Below are positions 8,854-17,138 of a stretch of DNA of 64,000 nucleotides, piece by piece. Under the pieces are notes generated by a model. The model had not been told where the DNA came from. It ran no database searches and saw only the letters and a list, made by a program, of their open reading frames with translations. Position 1 is the first letter of the stretch. The number at the start of each line of letters is the position of its first letter. This DNA comes from Bradyrhizobium sp. (GTDB lineage Bacteria > Pseudomonadota > Alphaproteobacteria > Rhizobiales > Xanthobacteraceae): positions 1-64,000 of the forward strand of contig NZ_SSMW01000122.1 in assembly GCF_004799405.1 (NCBI RefSeq). The letters run 5' to 3'. Both the position numbers and the translations under genes were made by a program.

Positions 8854-9135
8854 ATGGTCGATAATCAAGACCCGCTGGTCCTCGATCTCGTCGAATGGAT
8901 CGCCCGCGAGCCCAGGCTTTATGCCGAGGTGATCGAGAGCTGGCGCACCTCATGCCCGCGGCTGACGATCTGGGAGGACGCGGTCGATCGCGGCTACGTC
9001 ACGCGCCAGCCGGTTGGCGGCGAGATGCGCGTGGCCATCACCGCGAACGGCGAAAAATTCCTGCGTGACAACGGCCGCTCTCGCCCTTCTCCCCTTGTGG
9101 GTGAAGGTGGCGCGGACGAAGTCCGTGCCGGATGA
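8854..9135 (+). CDS. Hypothetical small protein, winged-helix-like, with a repeat-derived C-terminus
   Basis: 93 residues. The first about 75 look like a compact winged-helix domain (VLDLVEWIAREPRLYAEVIE... then a wing ending VAITANGEKFLRDN). Similar small proteins are common in Bradyrhizobium, though I cannot name a family. The last about 18 residues ([17 protein letters not shown]) are a translation of the family B palindromic repeat, which supplies the stop codon. The native C-terminus has therefore probably been replaced. The gene is divergent from the LysR remnant, with 113 bases between the starts. Confidence 0.6.
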   Translation: MVDNQDPLVLDLVEWIAREPRLYAEVIESWRTSCPRLTIWEDAVDRGYVTRQPVGGEMRVAITANGEKFLRDNGRSRPSPLVGEGGADEVRAG

Positions 9136-9147
9136 GGGGTTCTCTCG
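9081..9147. repeat. Palindromic repeat family B at the 3' end of the 8854 gene
   Basis: CTCGCCCTTCTCCCCTTGTG then GGTGAAGGTGGCGCGGACGAAGTCCGTGCCGGATGAGGGG. The hairpin CGGACGAAGTCCG and the flanking CTTCTCCCC/GGATGAGGGG are the standard form of this element. It overlaps the last codons and the stop of the gene. Confidence 0.65.
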
Positions 9148-9291
9148 ATAGCCCGGAACCCGCATCTATCAGCGCGCATCACATTTCCGCGCCTTGGCGC
9201 CAATGCCATTGACTCGTCCTGGGGTTATGGCGACCTTCATGCATCCGCATCCATTTTGCGATGCACGCCCTTTTACATCAGGAATGCCGCC

Positions 9292-9999
9292 ATGATCGAC
9301 CTTCATTACTGGTCCACGCCGAACGGCCACAAGATCACGATGTTTCTCGAGGAGACCGGGCTCAAGTACAAGATTTTCCCGGTCAACATCGGCAAGGGCG
9401 ACCAGTTCAAGCCGGAGTTCCTGGCGATAGCGCCCAACAACCGCATCCCCGCGATGGTCGATCACGAGCCGAAGGGCGGCGGCAAGCCGATCTCGATCTT
9501 CGAGTCCGGCGCGATGCTGCTGTATCTCGCCGAGAAGACCGGCAAGTTCCTGCCCGCCGACATCTATGGCCGCTACGATGTGATCCAGTGGACGTTCTGG
9601 CAGATGGGCGGGCTCGGGCCGATGGCCGGGCAGAACCATCATTTCTCGAACTACGCCCAGGAAAAAATCAAATACGCCATCGACCGCTATGTGAACGAGA
9701 CCAACCGGCTCTACGGCGTGCTCAACAAGCGGCTGTCGAATCGCGAATTCATCGGCGGCGAGTATTCGATCGCGGACATGGCGAGCTATCCCTGGATCGT
9801 GCCGTACAAGAACCAGAGCCAGAACATCGACGACTTCCCGCATCTCAAGCGCTGGCTGGAGACCATCCGCGGACGGCCCGCCACGGTGCGCGCCTACGCC
9901 AAGGCCAAGGAAGTCAACCCGAACTTCGGCCAGCCGGCGATCCGCACCGAGGAAGAGCGCAAGCTGTTGTTCGGCCAGACCGCGGCGGTGGTGAAGTAA
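9292..9999 (+). CDS. Glutathione S-transferase (Ure2p/YghU-like)
   Basis: 235 residues from the ATG at 9292 (MIDLHYWSTPNGHKITMFLEE), with AGGAATGCCGCC upstream. The N-terminal thioredoxin-fold domain has NNRIPAMVDHEP and the substrate-side FESGAMLLYLAEKTG, which binds the gamma-glutamyl group of glutathione. The C-terminal helical domain includes SIADMASYPWIVPYK. The TPNGHK opening, with Asn in the catalytic position, is characteristic of the Ure2-like/nu-class GSTs, several of which reduce disulfide bonds. Cytosolic. It stands alone, followed by a repeat. Two other, more distant GSTs lie at 17139 and 42037. Confidence 0.9.
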   Translation: MIDLHYWSTPNGHKITMFLEETGLKYKIFPVNIGKGDQFKPEFLAIAPNNRIPAMVDHEPKGGGKPISIFESGAMLLYLAEKTGKFLPADIYGRYDVIQWTFWQMGGLGPMAGQNHHFSNYAQEKIKYAIDRYVNETNRLYGVLNKRLSNREFIGGEYSIADMASYPWIVPYKNQSQNIDDFPHLKRWLETIRGRPATVRAYAKAKEVNPNFGQPAIRTEEERKLLFGQTAAVVK

Positions 10000-10026
10000 G
10001 TCTGACCCACGGAGTCTTTGTCTTTC

Positions 10027-10145
10027 GTCATGCCCGGGCTTGCCCCGGGCATCCATCACTTTAGCAAGAGTCTTTCGACGAGGATGGATTGCCGGGTCAT
10101 CTGGCGCGAAGACGCGCTTCGCGCTTTTGCCCGGTAATGACATGG
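10027..10145. repeat. Intergenic palindromic repeat (CGTCATGCCCGGGC type)
   Basis: Begins CTTTCGTCATGCCCGGGCTT GCCCCGGGCATCCA and ends ATGGATTGCCGGGTCATC...TTTTGCCCGGTAATGACATGG. The inverted ends (GTCATGCCCGGG / CCCGGTAATGAC) enclose smaller hairpins such as GCGAAGACGCGCTTCGC. It lies between the GST and the CWC gene and has no coding capacity. Confidence 0.6.
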
Positions 10146-10152
10146 AATGTTT

Positions 10153-10350
10153 TTATTCGGCGGCGTGCATCTCGGCCGCCATCTTCCGCAGGCAATTCCG
10201 GCACAGGCAATCGCCGCCGTCGGCCGGCATCGGCAGCCGCGCGGTTTCCTCGGCGCACCAGCACGGCCCCGACAGGCTGCAGGTAAATTCTGTTCCACAG
10301 CCGGAACAGCAAAGGCGCCGCGATGGCGGAGTTTCTAAACGATTTGTCAT
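10153..10350 (-). CDS. Cysteine-rich CWC family protein
   Basis: 65 residues from the ATG at 10350 (MTNRLETPPSRRLCC). There are eight cysteines: CCSGC near the N-terminus, C and CWC in the middle, then CLCRNC near the end. This matches the small bacterial cysteine-rich CWC family, presumed to bind zinc or another metal. Function is not established for the family. No signal peptide. It is transcribed divergently from the DUF1800 gene. Confidence 0.75.
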   Translation of the reverse strand: MTNRLETPPSRRLCCSGCGTEFTCSLSGPCWCAEETARLPMPADGGDCLCRNCLRKMAAEMHAAE

Positions 10351-10471
10351 GAATCGAACCGAATCCCGGTCCCTGATTTTCATGTCGGGTTCATGCCGAA
10401 CGGCGTTATGATCCAACATAAGCGTAAAGGTGCGTTCAAGATACGTTGAAGACTCCTCAAAGGGAACTGCG

Positions 10472-12025
10472 ATGGCCCGCGATTCGCAAGCAGCGTTGGT
10501 GGCGCTCAATCGTTTCGGTTTTGGCGCGCGCGGCGGCGCCTCGGGCGACTTCGTCAACGCGGCATCCGATCCGCGCGGCTTCGTGAAGGCCGAACTCGAC
10601 CGTCCCAACGGCGTGCTGCTACAGGTCCCCGGATTGTTGCCGACGCCGGCGCTGGGCGAAGCCGTGTTCGCCTATCAGCTCGAGGTCAAGCAGGCGCGCG
10701 CGGCCGCGGAGAAGGCCGGCGTGCCACCGCCGGTGGAAGACACCAAGGCGCAAAAGCGCGGGCTCTCGCTCAACATGGCGATGGACATGGCGGAGCCTGC
10801 GCCTGCGGCGAAGGTTGCGGAAGGCGCCAACCCGGCCATGGCCGCCGGCGATACGATGCAGCCTGGCGCGATGCAGCCCAACACTGCCGCCAAGCCCGCG
10901 CCGCAGCCGCTCAATATCATTCAGAAAACCTTCCGGGCCGAAGCGCTGGCGCGGCTTCAACGCGCCGTGATCGCCGATTGCGGATTTGCCGAGCGGCTGG
11001 TGGTGTTCTGGTCCAATCACTTTTGCATTTCGGCCAACAAAGGCGAGTTGGGCCGGATGTGGGCCGGCTCGTTCGAGCGCGAGGCGATCCGGCCCCATGT
11101 GCTGGGACGTTTCGGCGACATGCTCAAGGCGGTGGAGCAGCATCCGGCGATGCTGTTCTTTCTCGACAACCAGCAATCGCTCGGGCCTGACTCCCGCGCC
11201 GGGCAAAACCGCAAGCGCGGACTGAATGAAAATCTCGCGCGCGAGATCATGGAGCTGCACACGCTCGGCGTCGGCAGCGGCTACTCCCAGGAAGACGTGA
11301 CGTCGCTGGCGCGCATCATTACCGGCTGGACCTTTGCCGGACGCCAGGGAAAACTCGGCCAGCCCGGCAGCTTCGTGTTCAACGCCAACGCGCATCAACC
11401 GGGCGCGCAACGGCTGCTCGGCAGGGTCTACGAGAACGACGGCGTCGCCCAGGGCGAAGCCGCGCTGGCCGATATCGCGCGCCATCCCGCCACCGCGAAA
11501 TTCATCGCCACCAAATTCGCCCGCCACTTCGTGGCCGACGATCCGCCGCCTGCACTGGTGGCCCGGCTTCGGGACGTGTTCGTCAAGTCCGACGGCGACC
11601 TCAAGGCGCTGGCGACGGCGCTCCTGGATTCCAGCGAAGCCTGGCAGGCGCCGCTGACCAAGATGCGCAGTCCTTATGAGTTCCTGATCGCGACCGACCG
11701 GCTGCTGGCACGAATCCCCGAGGACCCCGTCCGCTACCTCGGCGGCCTGAATGTATTGGGGCAGCCGCTGTGGTCGCCGGCCGGGCCGAACGGATTTCCC
11801 GATAGCAATGCCGCCTGGGCCGCGCCCGAAGGCATGAAGCTGCGGCTCGACATCGCGGCGCAGATATCGTCGCGTCTGGCCGACAGCGTCGATCCGCGCG
11901 ACCTGCTCGAACTCGTCGTCGCCGACGCTGCGTCATCCGAAACGCGCCACACCGTGGAGCGCGCCGAGACGCGGCAACAGGCGCTGGCGCTGCTGCTGAT
12001 GTCGCCGGAATTCCAGAGGAGGTGA
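10472..12025 (+). CDS. DUF1800 domain protein
   Basis: 517 residues from the ATG at 10472 (MARDSQAALVALNRFGFG), preceded by AAAGGGAACTGCG. Family features include the opening LNRFGFG, the central VVFWSNHFCIS and NLAREIMELHTLGVGSGYSQEDV (typical of DUF1800, COG5267), and a C-terminal GQPLWSPAGPNGFPD. A low-complexity Ala/Pro/Met insert occupies about residues 95-150. There is no obvious signal peptide, although many relatives are exported. The stop overlaps the ribosome binding site of the DUF1501 gene, so the two are co-translated. The family's biochemical role is unknown. Co-occurrence of DUF1800 with DUF1501 is widespread. Confidence 0.85.
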   Translation: MARDSQAALVALNRFGFGARGGASGDFVNAASDPRGFVKAELDRPNGVLLQVPGLLPTPALGEAVFAYQLEVKQARAAAEKAGVPPPVEDTKAQKRGLSLNMAMDMAEPAPAAKVAEGANPAMAAGDTMQPGAMQPNTAAKPAPQPLNIIQKTFRAEALARLQRAVIADCGFAERLVVFWSNHFCISANKGELGRMWAGSFEREAIRPHVLGRFGDMLKAVEQHPAMLFFLDNQQSLGPDSRAGQNRKRGLNENLAREIMELHTLGVGSGYSQEDVTSLARIITGWTFAGRQGKLGQPGSFVFNANAHQPGAQRLLGRVYENDGVAQGEAALADIARHPATAKFIATKFARHFVADDPPPALVARLRDVFVKSDGDLKALATALLDSSEAWQAPLTKMRSPYEFLIATDRLLARIPEDPVRYLGGLNVLGQPLWSPAGPNGFPDSNAAWAAPEGMKLRLDIAAQISSRLADSVDPRDLLELVVADAASSETRHTVERAETRQQALALLLMSPEFQRR

Positions 12026-12027
12026 CG

Positions 12028-13251
12028 ATGGATTGCTGCGAAAGCCGGACTTCGCTTGCGGTCAGCCGCCGCGGGCTGCTGCTCGGTGGCGCATCGTTTG
12101 CCGCCTGGGCGTACTTGCCGAAATTCGCGCGCGCCGCCGACGGACGCGATCCGCGGCTGATCGTGGTGATCCTGCGCGGCGCGCTCGACGGCCTCGCCAC
12201 CGTCGCACCATCAGGCGATCCCGACTACGCCGGCCTGCATGGTTCGATCGCGCTGACCCCGGATGGCCCGCACGCGGCCGTGATGCTCGATTCGTTCTTC
12301 GCGCTGCATCCCTCGATGCCGGAATTCGCGCGGATGTATCGCGAGAAACATGCCGCCGTTATCCATGCGGTGTCGACGCCGTACCGCGACCGTTCGCATT
12401 TCGATGGCCAGGATGTGCTCGAAAGCGGCTATGCCGGTCCGGGCCGGGTGCAATCCGGCTGGCTCAACCGGACGCTGGCAGCCTTGCCGCGCGGCGACCG
12501 CGTGACGAGCGGCCTCGCCGTCGGTCCGACCACGCCGTTGGTGCTGCGCGGTCCGGCGCCGACGGTCGGATGGGCGCCCGTCACCCTGCCGCAGGCCGCC
12601 GACGATACCGCCGCAAGGCTGCTTGAACTCTACAGCCATCGCGATCCCGCGCTGGCGACGGCGCTGTCGCAGGGCCTCAAACTCGACAAGACCGCGCAGG
12701 GCGACGACATGAAGCCGAAGCCGGGCACCAACAACATCGGCGCCATGCGGCTGGTGGCGCGGGGCGCGGCCAAGTTGATGTCGGCCGACGATGGCCCGCG
12801 CATCGCCGCACTGGCGTTCGACGGCTGGGATACCCATGCCAATGAAGGCGGTCCGGTCGGCCGACTGGCGCAGTTGCTGTCGGGGCTCGACGGCGCTCTC
12901 GCCGAATTCGAGAGCGGTCTCGGCGAGCGCTGGCGCGACACCGTGGTGGTGGTTGCCACCGAATTCGGCCGCACGGCGCGCATCAACGGCACCGAGGGCA
13001 CCGATCACGGCACCGGCACGATCGCGCTGCTGGCGGGCGGCGCTGTCAAAGGCGGCCGGGTGATCGCGGATTGGCCGGGGCTGAAACCCGCCAATCTGTA
13101 TGAAGGCCGCGATCTCGCGCCGACCACCGATCTGCGCGCCGTCATCAAGGGCGTGCTGCACGACCATCTCAGCCTCAACGAGCGCGCGCTGGCGGAGACG
13201 GTGTTTCCGGATAGCGCGACGGTGAAGCCGGTGAAGGGACTGCTGGGGTGA
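12028..13251 (+). CDS. DUF1501 domain protein with Tat-type signal
   Basis: 407 residues from the ATG at 12028, which has AGAGGAGG six bases upstream. A GTG at 12022 is an alternative start. The N-terminus has SRRGLLLGGASFAAWA, a twin-arginine signal with a hydrophobic core, cleavage expected after ARAAD. DUF1501 (COG4102) proteins belong to the alkaline-phosphatase/sulfatase-like fold. VVVATEFGRTARINGTEGTDHGTG is the conserved segment, with histidine and aspartate likely to bind metal. The protein is presumably folded in the cytoplasm and exported to the periplasm through Tat. It forms an operon with the preceding DUF1800 gene. Confidence 0.85.
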   Translation: MDCCESRTSLAVSRRGLLLGGASFAAWAYLPKFARAADGRDPRLIVVILRGALDGLATVAPSGDPDYAGLHGSIALTPDGPHAAVMLDSFFALHPSMPEFARMYREKHAAVIHAVSTPYRDRSHFDGQDVLESGYAGPGRVQSGWLNRTLAALPRGDRVTSGLAVGPTTPLVLRGPAPTVGWAPVTLPQAADDTAARLLELYSHRDPALATALSQGLKLDKTAQGDDMKPKPGTNNIGAMRLVARGAAKLMSADDGPRIAALAFDGWDTHANEGGPVGRLAQLLSGLDGALAEFESGLGERWRDTVVVVATEFGRTARINGTEGTDHGTGTIALLAGGAVKGGRVIADWPGLKPANLYEGRDLAPTTDLRAVIKGVLHDHLSLNERALAETVFPDSATVKPVKGLLG

Positions 13252-13255
13252 CTAT

Positions 13256-13384
13256 GTCGTCCCGGCCAAGCGAAGCGCGCGCCGGGACCCATAACCCCGG
13301 TACGTCGTTGTTGCGGGAGCTGGGGCAACAGCTCACCTAGTCGGGAAGTCCTGCGGCTATGGGCGTTGCTTTCGCAGGGACGAC
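13256..13384. repeat. MITE-like intergenic repeat, family A, copy 2 (diverged)
   Basis: Starts GTCGTCCCGGCCAAGCGAAG and ends GCTTTCGCAGGGACGAC. Contains CGGGACCCATAAC on the left and CTATGGGCG on the right, as in the copies at 2981 and 34668, but the inner part has diverged. Sits between the convergent DUF1501 and aldo/keto reductase genes. Confidence 0.6.
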
Positions 13385-13396
13385 GAGCTGCGCGAT

Positions 13397-14338
13397 CTAT
13401 CCCTTCGTTATCTTGTCGATCTCCGCGATCTCATCCGCGCTCAGCGTCCAGCCGATCGCCTTGACGTTCTGCTCGACCTGCTCGACGCGGGTGGCGCCGG
13501 CGATCACGCTCGATACTTGCGGCCGCGACGCCAGCCAGGAGAAGGCGAGCTCCAGCATGGTGTGGCCGCGCGCCTGTGCAAACGCCTGCAGCTTTTCGAC
13601 GATGTCCTCGTTGCGCGGCGTGACGTAGCGATCGCGCAATGCCGGCGCCTTGCCAAAGCGCGTGTCGTCCGGCGCCGCGGCGCCGCGCTTGTATTTGCCG
13701 GTCAACAGTCCGCTGGCGAGCGGGAAGAACGGCAGCAGGCCCAATTTGTATTCTTTCGCCGCCGGCAGCAGATCCTTTTCGATGTCGCGCACCACCAGGC
13801 TGTATTCGTCCTGGCACGACACGAAGCGGCTGACATTGATGGCGCGGGCGGTGAGTTCGGCTTCGGCGATGCGCCATGCCGGAAAATTCGAATTGCCGAT
13901 GTAGCGCACCTTGCCTTGCCGGATCAAGTCGTCCAGCGCCCGCAAGGTTTCCTCGATCGGCGTCAGGGGATCGTAGTCGTGCTGCTGGTAGAGGTCGATA
14001 TAGTCGGTCTTCAATCGCGTCAGGCTGGCCTCGACGGCGGACAGGATGTAGCGCCGCGATGCACCCTGCTTTGTGCCGTCCTTGCTCATCGGCTTGGAAT
14101 ATTTGGTCGCCAGCACGATGTCCTTGCGCCGGTCGCCCAGCACCTGGCCGAGCACGGTCTCCGAGCCGCCCATGCCCGCGTAGATGTCGGCGGTATCGAA
14201 CAGCGTGACGCCGAGGTCGATCGCCTTGTGGATCACCTTGCGCGAGGTCTCGAGGTCGGTGCGCTGGCCGAAATTATTGCAGCCGAGGCCGACGGCGGAA
14301 ACACGCAGGCCGGAGCCGCCGAGATTGCGAATTTGCAT
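13397..14338 (-). CDS. Aldo/keto reductase
   Basis: 313 residues from the ATG at 14338 (MQIRNLGGSGLRVSAVGLG). An NADPH-dependent TIM-barrel reductase. The catalytic tetrad is visible as Asp and Tyr in FDTADIYAGMGGSE, Lys in LATKYSKP and His in LYQQHDYD. The C-terminal SVIAGATRVEQVEQNVKA is the usual cofactor-binding segment of the YghZ/Tas-like (AKR11-14) branch. Soluble, with unknown aldehyde or ketone substrate. It lies alone between repeats and plsC on the same strand. The longer in-frame ORF starting at 14911 is antisense to nothing useful and is rejected in favour of the family start. Confidence 0.9.
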   Translation of the reverse strand: MQIRNLGGSGLRVSAVGLGCNNFGQRTDLETSRKVIHKAIDLGVTLFDTADIYAGMGGSETVLGQVLGDRRKDIVLATKYSKPMSKDGTKQGASRRYILSAVEASLTRLKTDYIDLYQQHDYDPLTPIEETLRALDDLIRQGKVRYIGNSNFPAWRIAEAELTARAINVSRFVSCQDEYSLVVRDIEKDLLPAAKEYKLGLLPFFPLASGLLTGKYKRGAAAPDDTRFGKAPALRDRYVTPRNEDIVEKLQAFAQARGHTMLELAFSWLASRPQVSSVIAGATRVEQVEQNVKAIGWTLSADEIAEIDKITKG

Positions 14339-14406
14339 GATCGATGCTCTGATTTCCGAAGGAGCGCATGAGAGTTGCGGACGGATCGTATTGTGACTCG
14401 CCGGCC

Positions 14407-15195
14407 TCAAGGCCGCAAGGCGCGCAACGCCGCCGTCGTCATGCGGCGTACCGATTTTTCGGAAATCCGCGTAATCGCCTTGCGATCGGCGGCCATGTCG
14501 TAGGCGACGGCCTCGCCCCAGCTCACGGTGACGTCGATGGCGCCGGAAGCCACCACTTGAATCAGGTGCGGGATCAGTTCGAGGTCGCCGTACCACGCCA
14601 CCCGGTCGCGTAGCGCGCGGCAGGTCGGCAGGCCGTCGAACCTGACATAGGCCAGCGACATCGGCTGCACGGTGACATGGGTATGATGCGTGCTGTTGCC
14701 GAGCGCGTGATGGACCGCGCCGACCAGCGAGGAGCGGAACGGCAACACCCGGATGCCGTCGCTCGAGGTACCCTCGGCGAACAGCACCACCGCATCGCCG
14801 CCGAGCAAGCGGTCGGCGATTTCGCGGGTCGCCGCGCCGGTCTGATGACGGGCCTGCCGGTTGATGAAGATCGTTCGCTGCAATCTCGCCAGCCAGCCGA
14901 ACACCGGCCACCTCGCGACCTCGCGCTTGGCGACGAACACCACCGGCGCCAGCGCGGTGATGACACAGACGTCCAGCCAGGACACGTGGTTGGACAGGAT
15001 CAGCGCCGGGCTGGCGGTCGATCGCCGGCCGACCTCATGAATCCGCACCCCGATCAGTTTGCAGAGAATGCGGTGGTAGAGATGGGGAACGCTCCGCTGC
15101 AGCCGCAGGTCGAAGGCGATGCCGATCAACTGGAACGGCAGCAGCACCAGCGTCAGCACGACAAAGGCCAGTGCGATTGAAATGACGCGGATCAT
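14407..15195 (-). CDS. plsC: 1-acyl-sn-glycerol-3-phosphate acyltransferase (PlsC-like)
   Basis: 262 residues. An N-terminal membrane helix (residues about 4-25, ISIALAFVVLTLVLLPFQLIG) anchors the PlsC domain. The catalytic HX4D motif is NHVSWLD (H70, D75), and the acyl-acceptor motif is FAEGTSSDG (E141-T143). The family transfers an acyl chain to lysophosphatidic acid, or in some cases to ornithine lipids (OlsA), at the inner membrane. Sequence alone does not separate PlsC from OlsA. Length is normal for the family. It is preceded by a strong terminator at 15285-15330 belonging to the upstream gene. Confidence 0.85.
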   Translation of the reverse strand: MIRVISIALAFVVLTLVLLPFQLIGIAFDLRLQRSVPHLYHRILCKLIGVRIHEVGRRSTASPALILSNHVSWLDVCVITALAPVVFVAKREVARWPVFGWLARLQRTIFINRQARHQTGAATREIADRLLGGDAVVLFAEGTSSDGIRVLPFRSSLVGAVHHALGNSTHHTHVTVQPMSLAYVRFDGLPTCRALRDRVAWYGDLELIPHLIQVVASGAIDVTVSWGEAVAYDMAADRKAITRISEKSVRRMTTAALRALRP

Positions 15196-15284
15196 GACGT
15201 GGTTCGCTGAAGTCCTGGATGCCGTGCGGCGGACAGGCAGGACCGTCGCGCGCCGGTTATACGCAACGCAGCCGGCGGCGTGAC

Positions 15285-15330
15285 AAAAAAGCGGCCCCGG
15301 TCAGACGCGGCGACTGACGGGGACCGCTTT
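15285..15330 (-). terminator. Rho-independent terminator of the PAS gene
   Basis: On the minus strand, AAGCGGTCCCCGTCAG pairs with CTGACCGGGGCCGCTT across a 12-base loop (two non-Watson-Crick positions in 16) and is followed by a T-run (TTTTTT). The + strand reading also ends in GCTTTGG, so it may work weakly both ways. It lies about 220 bases downstream of the PAS gene and upstream of plsC. Confidence 0.8.
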
Positions 15331-15551
15331 GGGGCGCGTGATCGATGACGGGGGGCCTGATCAGACGCGAGCGGAACCTAACTTGGCTTTGTTACGCCCC
15401 GGTGACAGCCGGACTTATCCACAGGCCGGTACGGCCGGCGCGGAGGATTCCGGATGTTGGAAACGTGAAAGTTCAGAACGGCTTGCGATAGGCGACAAAT
15501 CCGGAGTGTGCGCCACCGTGTCGTAAAGCGGCATCGCGGTGAGCAGCGTGG
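15331..15551. other. Gap between PAS gene end and its terminator
   Basis: This 220-base stretch between the stop of the PAS gene and the hairpin at 15285 shows no convincing gene. It would form a long 3' untranslated region of the PAS transcript. The ACTTATCCACAGG at about 15412 resembles a DnaA box (TTATCCACA), but a single box gives no sign of an origin. Confidence 0.4.
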
Positions 15552-16367
15552 CTATTCCGCGGCGCGCAGGTGCCGGGCAACGCGACGGTCGTTGCCGCCG
15601 CGCAGCGACAGGTAGTAGTCGGCGTTGGCGGGGTCGTCGCCATAGCGGATCAGGTCGGTCACCGGCGTATAGCTCAGCATTCGGCCGCCGTCGGGCAGTG
15701 CCGTGCAACGGAAACGCAAGACCTGTCCGTTCGCGAGCTTGATATTGATCGGCGTCGAATCGCCGGCGCGCATCATCTCGGTGCGCTGCGCGATGAACGC
15801 GCTCAATTCCTCCTCCGGCAGTTCATAGGCGCCGGTATCGCGGCCGTGATACATCAGCGCGATGAAGGGCGGCTTGCTGTCGGCCTTCTGGTCCGGCAGC
15901 GAGAAGTAATCGCGAAAGGCGCGGTTGATGAATTCGGCGCGGGTATCGGAGTCCAATAGCACGATGCCGATATCGACCTGATCGAGCGCCGCCGCCAGCC
16001 GCTCCGCGGTCGCGTGATGCTTGCGCTCCCAGGCAAAGGCATCCACCAGTTTTTTCCGCAACAGGCCGGTGATGAACGCGGTACCGGCCGCGGTTACCGC
16101 CAGCATCGACAGCCGAACCAGGTCCGCGGTGTCGTAGCCGGGCGTTGCGCGGTGATCGAGGACAAACAGCGCGGCTGAAACCACCGCGATGACGGCGCTG
16201 GCCATGGCGGAGCCAAGGCCGCTGAGCGAACCTGCGAAAGCGACGATGCAAACCAAAAGCGGCGCGGGATTGGGGACGGTCAGGAAATGACGATCGACAA
16301 AGATGGCGATCAAAGCCGTCGCTGCCGCCAGGGCCGGACCGGAGATTTCGCGCCAGTTTAGCTGCAT
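15552..16367 (-). CDS. Membrane-anchored PAS-domain protein
   Basis: 271 residues. About four hydrophobic segments occupy residues 10-115 (ALAAATALIAIFV, PLLVCIVAFAGSLSGLG, ASAVIAVVSAALFVL, LSMLAVTAAGTAFITGLL), an arrangement like the DUF4118 membrane domain of KdpD-type sensors. A PAS-7-like domain follows from about residue 128 (LAAALDQVDIGIVLLDSD...FINRAFRDYF), ending near 255. There is no kinase, GGDEF or HTH output domain. It may be a truncated or adaptor sensor. The strong terminator downstream and an AUG-proximal promoter region up to 16577 suggest a single-gene unit. Confidence 0.75.
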   Translation of the reverse strand: MQLNWREISGPALAAATALIAIFVDRHFLTVPNPAPLLVCIVAFAGSLSGLGSAMASAVIAVVSAALFVLDHRATPGYDTADLVRLSMLAVTAAGTAFITGLLRKKLVDAFAWERKHHATAERLAAALDQVDIGIVLLDSDTRAEFINRAFRDYFSLPDQKADSKPPFIALMYHGRDTGAYELPEEELSAFIAQRTEMMRAGDSTPINIKLANGQVLRFRCTALPDGGRMLSYTPVTDLIRYGDDPANADYYLSLRGGNDRRVARHLRAAE

Positions 16368-16577
16368 GGCCCGTTCTCGCTCACCACGAGAGTAAGGGCC
16401 GCAGTCCGGTGCATGGTTGCATCAGCGGCGGGTTTTCGTCTGCTGTCCTTAACAGGCGGTTGATCGAACCGGTCCGGCTTTACGATTTCTCGGCTCAAAT
16501 GCTCCCCGCTTTGGGCCGCAATCATTTTGCTTTTGGCGGCGCCAGTGAGAACCGTGCGGGACGCAACAGCGGCGATG

Positions 16578-16736
16578 CTACTTCGTGAGTGGTGACAGAA
16601 ACCCGCTCGCCGGTTGTCCGGTGAGCAGCGGCAGGCCCTCGTCGCCGCGCGTTCCGGTGGCGATCAAAAGGAACGCGGCCAGCAGGATCGCTACCGTCAG
16701 CGTCGCAGCAACAAGTACGACAGGTGTTTTCATCAT
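16578..16736 (-). CDS. Candidate small membrane protein, 52 aa
   Basis: The reading frame from the ATG at 16736 to TAG at 16578 begins MMKTPVVLVAATLTVAILL and contains one hydrophobic helix (about residues 5-26) followed by a Gly/Pro/Leu-rich tail ending ASGFLSPLTK. The composition looks like a real N-terminally anchored small protein, but no family is recognised and the ribosome binding site is weak. It lies in the same direction as the PAS gene, about 210 bases upstream of it. Confidence 0.4.
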   Translation of the reverse strand: MMKTPVVLVAATLTVAILLAAFLLIATGTRGDEGLPLLTGQPASGFLSPLTK

Positions 16737-16808
16737 TGTCCGATCGCGATGCAGATCATTGCGCGGTGACGCGCAAAAAATGCCAATGGCCGGAAAAATA
16801 GTTCGGGC

Positions 16809-16985
16809 TTACGCCGGTATCGGCATCGCCACCGCGACCCGGATCGAAAGCACGGTGAGGGTCACCATCAGGCACAGCGACAACGAGCCGATCGCAAGCG
16901 AGGCCGCGACGGCGTCGGTTAGTCGGGACGAGGCAACTGGCGCGGATGGGCGAACAAAACCCGCGGCGCCGGGCGACCGTGTCAT
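16809..16985 (-). CDS. Candidate small membrane protein, 58 aa
   Basis: From the ATG at 16985 (MTRSPGAAGFVRPSAPVASS) the frame has one C-terminal hydrophobic helix (about residues 33-55, AASLAIGSLSLCLMVTLTVLSI). A repeated ATATCCTTTGGCCGATATCC-like segment lies just upstream, where GGCCGATATCC occurs twice in tandem at 16985-17009. An in-frame start at 17015 would add ten residues. No family recognised. Confidence 0.35.
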   Translation of the reverse strand: MTRSPGAAGFVRPSAPVASSRLTDAVAASLAIGSLSLCLMVTLTVLSIRVAVAMPIPA

Positions 16986-17138
16986 GGCCGATATCCTTTG
17001 GCCGATATCCTTCAATGCGCGGGCGAATCACCGCGACATCGGAAATTTTGCAGGAATCGCTGGCAATATTGGGGCGGCAACCGCCCGAAAGTGGCCAAAT
17101 GGCGGCGAGGTCGGCGTTGTACCGGCGGTTCCCGCCGT

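Noticed and set aside
15408-15425. TTATCCACA (DnaA-box-like) as a sign of a replication origin
   Set aside because: A single box in GC-rich DNA without an AT-rich unwinding region, dnaA/dnaN or other origin genes.
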